A stretch of 64,000 nucleotides of DNA from Verrucomicrobiota bacterium (GTDB lineage: Bacteria > Verrucomicrobiota > Verrucomicrobiia > Opitutales > Opitutaceae), in the NCBI GenBank assembly GCA_016235555.1, contig JACRKC010000100.1:1-64000 (forward strand). Direction: 5' to 3'. How positions within the stretch are numbered: position 1 is the stretch's first letter; every line of letters begins with the position of its first letter. The notes under the pieces are model-generated. The model saw nothing but the letters and a program-made list of their open reading frames with translations, had not been told where the DNA came from and made no database searches. Below, piece by piece: positions 59,540 to 64,000 of the stretch. Made by a program: the position numbers and the translations under genes.

Positions 59540-62500
59540 ATGAACTCCCTTCGCCTTGTCCGTGCGGCGCTCGCCTGTTGCAGCGCCCTGTTGATTTCAG
59601 TTTCGGTCTTCGCCCAGTCGGCCGCCACCGGGACCATCGCAGGCCGGGTGGCCAACGCCACCGCCGGCCTCAACCTCAAGCAGGTGCGCGTCGCGATCGA
59701 GAGCACGCTGTTCGAGGCGCTCACCAACGAGGCCGGTGAATTCCGCCTCACCGGTGTCCCGGCGGGCGAGGTCACGGTGCGCGCCACGGTGGCCGGTCTC
59801 GCGCCGCAATCCGTCCGCGTGCGGGTGACCGCCGGTCAGGTGGCGCGGCAGGACTTCGATCTCGGCGGCCAGGAGGCCGGCGCGGCGGCGCGCGACCAGG
59901 TCGTGAAGCTCGATGCCTTCACGGTCGCCGAACGCGAACTCAGCGCGCAGTCCGCCGCGCTCCAGGAGCAGCGCACCGCGCCGAACATCAAAAACGTGAT
60001 CGCGTTCGAGGAGTTCGGCGACATGGGCGACGGCAACCCGGGCGAGTTCCTGAAATTCGTCCCCGGCATCCAGATCGCGATGAGTCCCGCGATTCCCAGC
60101 GATGCCACGATCCGCGGCATGCCCGGTTCGGGCACGCTCCTCATGGTCGATGGCATGGAATTGTCGAGTGACGGCCCCGCCGGCCGCGGCGCGAGTTACA
60201 CGGCCGCCAACGTCGCCAACATGGACCGCATCGAGGTGACGAAAGTCCCCACGCCCGACATGCCCGCCAACGCCGTCGGCGGCATGGTCAACGTCATCGG
60301 CAAAAGCGGCTTCGCCCGCCGCAATCCGCAGCTCACCTACAGCGCCTTCGGCCTGCTCACCACCATCGAGCCGATCACCTCGCTCGGCCGCGAGTTGTTC
60401 CGCGGCGGCGGCGCCGATCGCGGCACGACCGGCCCGCATTTCCGGCCCGGCTTCGATGTCACCTACACGCGCCCGATCAGCGACTCGCTCGCGTTCACCT
60501 TCAGCCTCGGCCACAACGCCCGCTGGGAGGACAAGGACAACCTCGCGCCCACGTGGAACCGCACGACCTTCGTCCAGACGCAGAGCGCCATCGCGGGGCA
60601 GATCGCGGTGCGCGAGCGCAACGTCTTCTCCGCGCGGGCCGACTGGCGCCCCGCGCCGGCGCACACCTTGACCGCCAATTTTCAGGTGACGACCGACGAC
60701 GTCCACACGCGCATCGGCACCTACACCCAGGCCTACGGCACCGGCGCGACCGGCGGCGAAAACTTCACCCAAGGCGCCCCGGCCAATGCCGCCGGCGTCG
60801 GTGCCGGCAGCACCACGCTCGCCAACACCTATCGCGAACAACTCAAGCGCACCGTGCACGCCGCGCTCGGCTATCGCGGCGACCTCGGCGGCTGGAAGCT
60901 CGAGTCGAACCTCGGCCGCTCGCACTCGCGCCGCGAGACGCTCAGCGCGCAGGAGGGCAGCGAGTTTTTCGGCACCGTCAGCGCCAACCTCACCGGCCTC
61001 GTGCTCCGCGCCGACGGTTTCAACGACCAGCGCTTCGGCGTGCCGCCCACGATCAAGGGCACGCGCGCCGGCCAGCCCATCGACATCACCGACGGCCGCC
61101 TCTACGCGCTCAACAGCGTCACCTCGCCGCAGGAGCCGCTGATGACGAACGATCTCACGACGCTCAAGCTGCATGCGACCCGCCTGCTCCCGCTGCCGTT
61201 TTCGCTGCGCGTCAAGGCCGGCGTCGACTACTACCTCAACGAGCGCGATCTGCGCGTCGAGACCCGCACGTGGAACTTCCGTCCCACCTTCGCCGCTACC
61301 GCCCCCGAGCGCATCGTCGGCACCTACGATCTCATCAACTGGCCCTACTCCGAGGTGCGATCCTTCCGCAACGGCGACCGCGTGAAGTGGATCGACCCGC
61401 GCAAGGTCTACGCGCTCTACAAGGCCCAGCCGTCCTACTTCGTGCTCAACGAGGCCGCCTACCACACCTCGCGCGTCAACGGCTCGCAGCAGCTCGAGGA
61501 GGCCGTCACCGCCGGTTTCCTGCGCACCGATCTCAAGTTCTTCGACAACCGCCTCTGGCTCGTCGCCGGCGCCCGTTACGAGCGCACCGACGACCAGGGC
61601 GTGGGCGGGCTGAACGACATCCGCGCCACCTACCAGCAGGACGCGCAGGGCAACCTCATCCGCAACGCCGCCGGTCAGCTCGTGCGCGTCTCCACCGATG
61701 CCCTCACCATCGCGAAGCTCCAATACAAGGAGCGCGCCGCCACCGCCAGGAAGCACTACGGCAACTACTACCCGAGCTTCAACGCCAGCTACTCGTTCAC
61801 GGAAAACTTCGTCGCCCGCGCCGCCTACGCGGCCACCATCGGCCGCCCCGACGTCGGCAACATCATCCCTTCGCGCTCCGTGACCGATCCAAGCGCGGCC
61901 GAGGTCAACCGCACCATCACGACCACCAACGCGGGCCTCCTGCCTTGGACCGCCGACAACTACGATCTCAGCTTCGAGTCCTACAGCGTGAAGGGCGCGA
62001 CGATCGCCGTGAGCCTGTTCCGCAAGAACATCACCAACTTCTTCAAAAGCACGCGCACCGACGCCACGCTCCCGCTCCTCGCCGAGATGGGGCTCTCCGA
62101 CGACTACCTCGACTACGACGTGATCACGACGGAGAACTCCGCCGAATCCGTCACCACCGACGGCCTCGAATGGAGCTGGCGTCAGTCGCTCAAGCCCTTC
62201 GCCGTCCTCCCCAAGTGGGCGCGTAACCTCCAGGTCTGGGCCAACGGCACGCACCTGCGCATCTCCGGCACCGGGACGAATAATTTCTCCGGCTACTCCC
62301 CGCGCGTGCTCAACTGGGGTGCGAGCTACGCCGGCGCGAAGTTCCTCCTCCGCTACAACATCTCCCGCATCGCCCGCCAGCGCGCGACCGTCACGACCGC
62401 CGGCACCTACGATGCGCAGGACACCCGCATGGTGCAGGACGCCAACATCGAGTATCGCTTCGACCGGCGCTTCTCGCTCTACGCCTCCGTGCGCAACCTC

Positions 62501-62617
62501 GCCAACGAACCGCGCCCGCTCATCACCATGTCCGCCACCGCCCCCGCCTACACCCGCCCGCGCACCTACACCTACTACGGCGCGCTCTGGACCATGGGCA
62601 TCAAGGGCACCTTTTGA
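59540..62617 (+). CDS. TonB-dependent receptor with CarboxypepD_reg-like N-terminus
   Basis: 1,025 residues; start at 59540 gives the signal peptide (LVRAALACCSALLISVSVFA). Residues about 30-110 are a carboxypeptidase-regulatory-like domain (GTIAGRVANATAGLNLKQVR, TNEAGEFRLTGVPAGEVTVR). A linker with a TonB-box-like VVKLDAFTVAERE precedes the plug (NPGEFLKFVPGIQIAMSP, IRGMPGSGTLLMVDGMELSS, VTKVPTPDMPANAVGGMVNV). A long beta-barrel ends ASVRNLANEPRPLITMSA and YYGALWTMGIKGTF with terminal aromatic Phe. Large receptors of this type in Opitutaceae import oligosaccharides or sugar acids. It lies next to an FCD GntR regulator on the other strand and an aldolase downstream. Confidence 0.93.
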   Translation: MNSLRLVRAALACCSALLISVSVFAQSAATGTIAGRVANATAGLNLKQVRVAIESTLFEALTNEAGEFRLTGVPAGEVTVRATVAGLAPQSVRVRVTAGQVARQDFDLGGQEAGAAARDQVVKLDAFTVAERELSAQSAALQEQRTAPNIKNVIAFEEFGDMGDGNPGEFLKFVPGIQIAMSPAIPSDATIRGMPGSGTLLMVDGMELSSDGPAGRGASYTAANVANMDRIEVTKVPTPDMPANAVGGMVNVIGKSGFARRNPQLTYSAFGLLTTIEPITSLGRELFRGGGADRGTTGPHFRPGFDVTYTRPISDSLAFTFSLGHNARWEDKDNLAPTWNRTTFVQTQSAIAGQIAVRERNVFSARADWRPAPAHTLTANFQVTTDDVHTRIGTYTQAYGTGATGGENFTQGAPANAAGVGAGSTTLANTYREQLKRTVHAALGYRGDLGGWKLESNLGRSHSRRETLSAQEGSEFFGTVSANLTGLVLRADGFNDQRFGVPPTIKGTRAGQPIDITDGRLYALNSVTSPQEPLMTNDLTTLKLHATRLLPLPFSLRVKAGVDYYLNERDLRVETRTWNFRPTFAATAPERIVGTYDLINWPYSEVRSFRNGDRVKWIDPRKVYALYKAQPSYFVLNEAAYHTSRVNGSQQLEEAVTAGFLRTDLKFFDNRLWLVAGARYERTDDQGVGGLNDIRATYQQDAQGNLIRNAAGQLVRVSTDALTIAKLQYKERAATARKHYGNYYPSFNASYSFTENFVARAAYAATIGRPDVGNIIPSRSVTDPSAAEVNRTITTTNAGLLPWTADNYDLSFESYSVKGATIAVSLFRKNITNFFKSTRTDATLPLLAEMGLSDDYLDYDVITTENSAESVTTDGLEWSWRQSLKPFAVLPKWARNLQVWANGTHLRISGTGTNNFSGYSPRVLNWGASYAGAKFLLRYNISRIARQRATVTTAGTYDAQDTRMVQDANIEYRFDRRFSLYASVRNLANEPRPLITMSATAPAYTRPRTYTYYGALWTMGIKGTF

Positions 62618-62620
62618 AGA

Positions 62621-62646
62621 GTCGTGGACGAGGCGTCCCGCCTCGT
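62621..62646. repeat. Short palindrome, recurs at 63557-63582
   Basis: GTCGTGGACGAGGCGTCCCG then CCTCGT; the hairpin is ACGAGGCG/CGCCTCGT. The identical 26-bp unit lies at 63557-63582 in the first codons of the sialidase-like gene. Here it is just behind the receptor stop and could act as a terminator stem. Confidence 0.7.
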
Positions 62647-62683
62647 CTGCGGTCACGCACCGCCTCCTTCGCCTCCCTCTTTC

Positions 62684-63454
62684 ATGTCCCCCTCCTTCGT
62701 CCGCCAAAAACTCGCCCGCGGTGAGACCATCCTCACCGCCAAGGCCTGTTACGCCGATCCCGAACTCGTCGAACTCATGGCCTCGTCCGGCTGCGACGCG
62801 ATCTGGCTCTGCCTCGAGCACAAACGCCTCGATCCGTCACTGGTCTATTCGCTGATCCAAGCCTGCCGCCTCGGCGGCGCCGATGCGCTCGTTCGCGTGA
62901 AACCCGCCAACCACGCCGACGTGCTCTGGCTGCTCGAGTCCGGCGCGCGCGGCCTCATGCTCCCACGCGTGCGTCACCCCGACGAAGTGCGCACGGTGAT
63001 CGACGCGATGAAGTTCTTCCCCGCCGGCCGGCGCGGCAGCGACGTCATCCACGCCGATTCCGATTTCGGCCGCCAGTCGCTCGCCGACTACACCGTCGTC
63101 GCCAACCGGGAGACCTTTTTCGTCGTGCAGATCGAGGAACCCGACGTCGTGCCGCACCTCGACACGATCGCGGCCCTGCCGGGCGTCGATGTGCTCTTCG
63201 TCGGCCCGGCCGATCTCACGCTCGGACTCGGCCAGACCGGTCCGCTCAACGGCCCCGAGGTGATGAAGATCGTCGATGCCGTCGCCGCGGCCTGCGCGCG
63301 CCACGGCAAACGCGCCGGCATCCCCTGCGCCGCCGATCAGGTCGCCAGCTATCGCGCGCGCGGCTATTCGTTTTTCAACGTGATCAGCGACTACCGCTGC
63401 GTAACCCAGGGCGTCAAAGCCGCCCTCGCCACCGCGCGCACCGCCGTCGCATGA
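62684..63454 (+). CDS. HpcH/HpaI-family aldolase
   Basis: 256 residues; start ATG at 62684. Catalytic and metal residues of the class II aldolase family are visible: His46 in WLCLEHKRLD, Arg71 in ALVRVKPANHADVLWLLESG, then GARGLMLPRVRHPDEV, metal-binding Glu151 in VVQIEEPDVV and Asp177 in VDVLFVGPADLTLGLG. The family cleaves 4-hydroxy-2-ketoacids, for example 2-keto-3-deoxy sugar acids, to pyruvate and an aldehyde. The position behind a TonB receptor and an FCD GntR regulator supports a role in sugar-acid degradation. The ORF ends in ATGA that also starts the following gene. Confidence 0.88.
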   Translation: MSPSFVRQKLARGETILTAKACYADPELVELMASSGCDAIWLCLEHKRLDPSLVYSLIQACRLGGADALVRVKPANHADVLWLLESGARGLMLPRVRHPDEVRTVIDAMKFFPAGRRGSDVIHADSDFGRQSLADYTVVANRETFFVVQIEEPDVVPHLDTIAALPGVDVLFVGPADLTLGLGQTGPLNGPEVMKIVDAVAAACARHGKRAGIPCAADQVASYRARGYSFFNVISDYRCVTQGVKAALATARTAVA

Positions 63455-64000
63455 ACGCACCATCCCGTAGCGGAACGCGTGAGCGTTTCGTCCGAAAAGA
63501 CGAAAGCCTCACGGCTTCCGCTACGACGCCAGGAATCCATATCCGACAGGCTCTGCGTCGTGGACGAGGCGTCCCGCCTCGTGCCTCGTTCTGGACCGTC
63601 GCGCTCCTCGCAGCCGTCGCCTCCGCCGCCCCCGCTCCCGTCGATTTCACCCTCCAGCTCGACACCATCCGCGAAGGCTTCGATGGCGTGCACTGCTGGG
63701 TCCACCCGCGCGCCGGCATCGTGCCGCGCGCCGGCGGTGCGCCGTCCGTCGTGCTCACGATGCAGACGCTATGGCTCAAGGGCAGCGATGTCTTCGGTCC
63801 GCTCAACGAGCTCCGCACCGACGATCTCGGTCGCACGTGGGCGCCGTTGCGCGAACATGCCGACACCCTCGGGCACCGCGCCGAGCCCGATGGCGTCACC
63901 GTGGGCGCGTGTGATTTCTGGCCGAAGTGGCACGCGAAATCCGGCAAGCTTCTCGGCATCGGCCACACCGTCCGTTACAAGAACAACGCCGTCATCGCCG
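63451..64000 (+). CDS. Sialidase/BNR-repeat-like secreted protein, partial (runs past window end)
   Basis: The ATG at 63451 overlaps the aldolase stop (ATGA), and the frame stays open to the end of the window. The first ~45 codons are made of inserted palindromes (63467-63524 and 63557-63582). The true signal peptide starts later (SFWTVALLAAVASAAPAPVD). The mature part (FTLQLDTIREGFDGVHCWVH, VVLTMQTLWLKGSDVFGPLN, RTDDLGRTWAPLREHADTLG) has a BNR-like D.G.TW box, as in sialidase-like propeller proteins. It could be a glycosidase or sugar-binding protein using the products of the upstream system. The 3' end is not available. Confidence 0.62.
   Translation, partial: MNAPSRSGTRERFVRKDESLTASATTPGIHIRQALRRGRGVPPRASFWTVALLAAVASAAPAPVDFTLQLDTIREGFDGVHCWVHPRAGIVPRAGGAPSVVLTMQTLWLKGSDVFGPLNELRTDDLGRTWAPLREHADTLGHRAEPDGVTVGACDFWPKWHAKSGKLLGIGHTVRYKNNAVIA
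63467..63524. repeat. GTAG/CTAC palindrome inside the sialidase-like leader
   Basis: GTAGCGGAACGCGTGAGCGT then TTCGTC ... GACGAAAGCCTCACGGCTTC then CGCTAC, a long palindrome bounded by GTAG and CTAC. It lies inside the open frame that begins at 63451 and so would be translated as part of an unusual N-terminal extension. Confidence 0.7.

Noticed and set aside
59597-62821. 1,074-codon frame opposite the TonB receptor, and similar frames at 1266-4238, 4455-6908 and 21827-23431
   Set aside because: Each is the mirror of a recognised gene in a fixed frame relation, shows Arg/Gly/Glu/Asp-biased nonsense and has no start signal or domain.

Overview
This is a high-GC bacterial window. Its gene content fits Verrucomicrobiota, most probably an Opitutaceae-like organism. 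The taxonomic clues are very large secreted proteins with Ig-like and RCC1 repeats, a TonB-dependent receptor with a carboxypeptidase-regulatory-like N-terminus beside a GntR regulator and sugar-acid genes, an Opitutaceae-style C-terminal domain on a secreted protein, an ECF-type sigma factor with a fused membrane/coiled-coil tail, secreted glycoside hydrolases and an [FeFe] hydrogenase. I see no rRNA, tRNA, CRISPR array or phage structural gene.

Layout. 1-7.7 kb: palindromic repeats, an anchored protein of unknown role, a secreted two-repeat protein, a sigma factor fused to a membrane/coiled-coil domain, a GH27 alpha-galactosidase and a DUF1573 protein. 7.7-24.8 kb: an Rhs polymorphic-toxin locus on the minus strand. 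It contains a 2,284-residue Ig/RCC1 protein, a 2,225-residue secreted Rhs protein with an AT-richer toxin tip, a small membrane protein (candidate immunity), a RAYT-type transposase, the last codons of a second toxin overlapping its own immunity-like gene, and, further upstream, a frameshifted Rhs remnant. 24.9-30.1 kb: secreted proteins, an S9-like peptidase that lacks its nucleophile, and dense repeats. 30-33 kb: a START-family (AHSA1) protein, a D-2-hydroxyacid dehydrogenase and an epimerase. 33.1-36.4 kb: an NtrY/NtrC-like two-component pair beside a sigma-54 promoter. 36.4-42.5 kb: a type IV pilus operon (three minor pilins, then PilM/N/O/P-like). 42.6-47.6 kb: an esterase, a TRIC channel, an EamA transporter and a TonB receptor. 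47.9-52.3 kb: a trimeric HydABC-type [FeFe] hydrogenase. 52.7-58.3 kb: asparaginase, a frameshifted collagen-like/YadA-head protein, a GH43-like protein and an NTP transferase. 58.6-64 kb: a GntR regulator diverging from a TonB receptor, HpcH/HpaI aldolase and sialidase-like gene.

The most unusual signal is a family of dispersed elements around the RAYT gene. Each copy has a conserved ~26-bp head and a tail made of 14-bp units whose sequence differs from locus to locus. Two copies flank the RAYT as inverted repeats. One forms the RAYT's own last codons, and copies cut into Rhs toxin genes. The window also holds a ~185-bp element that folds into four arms (three copies) and several REPIN-like palindromes bounded by GTAG/CTAC.

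Functionally the window combines polysaccharide and sugar-acid use (GH27, GH43-like, TonB receptor, aldolase), surface structures (pili, giant Ig proteins), contact-dependent competition (Rhs) and fermentative hydrogen metabolism.
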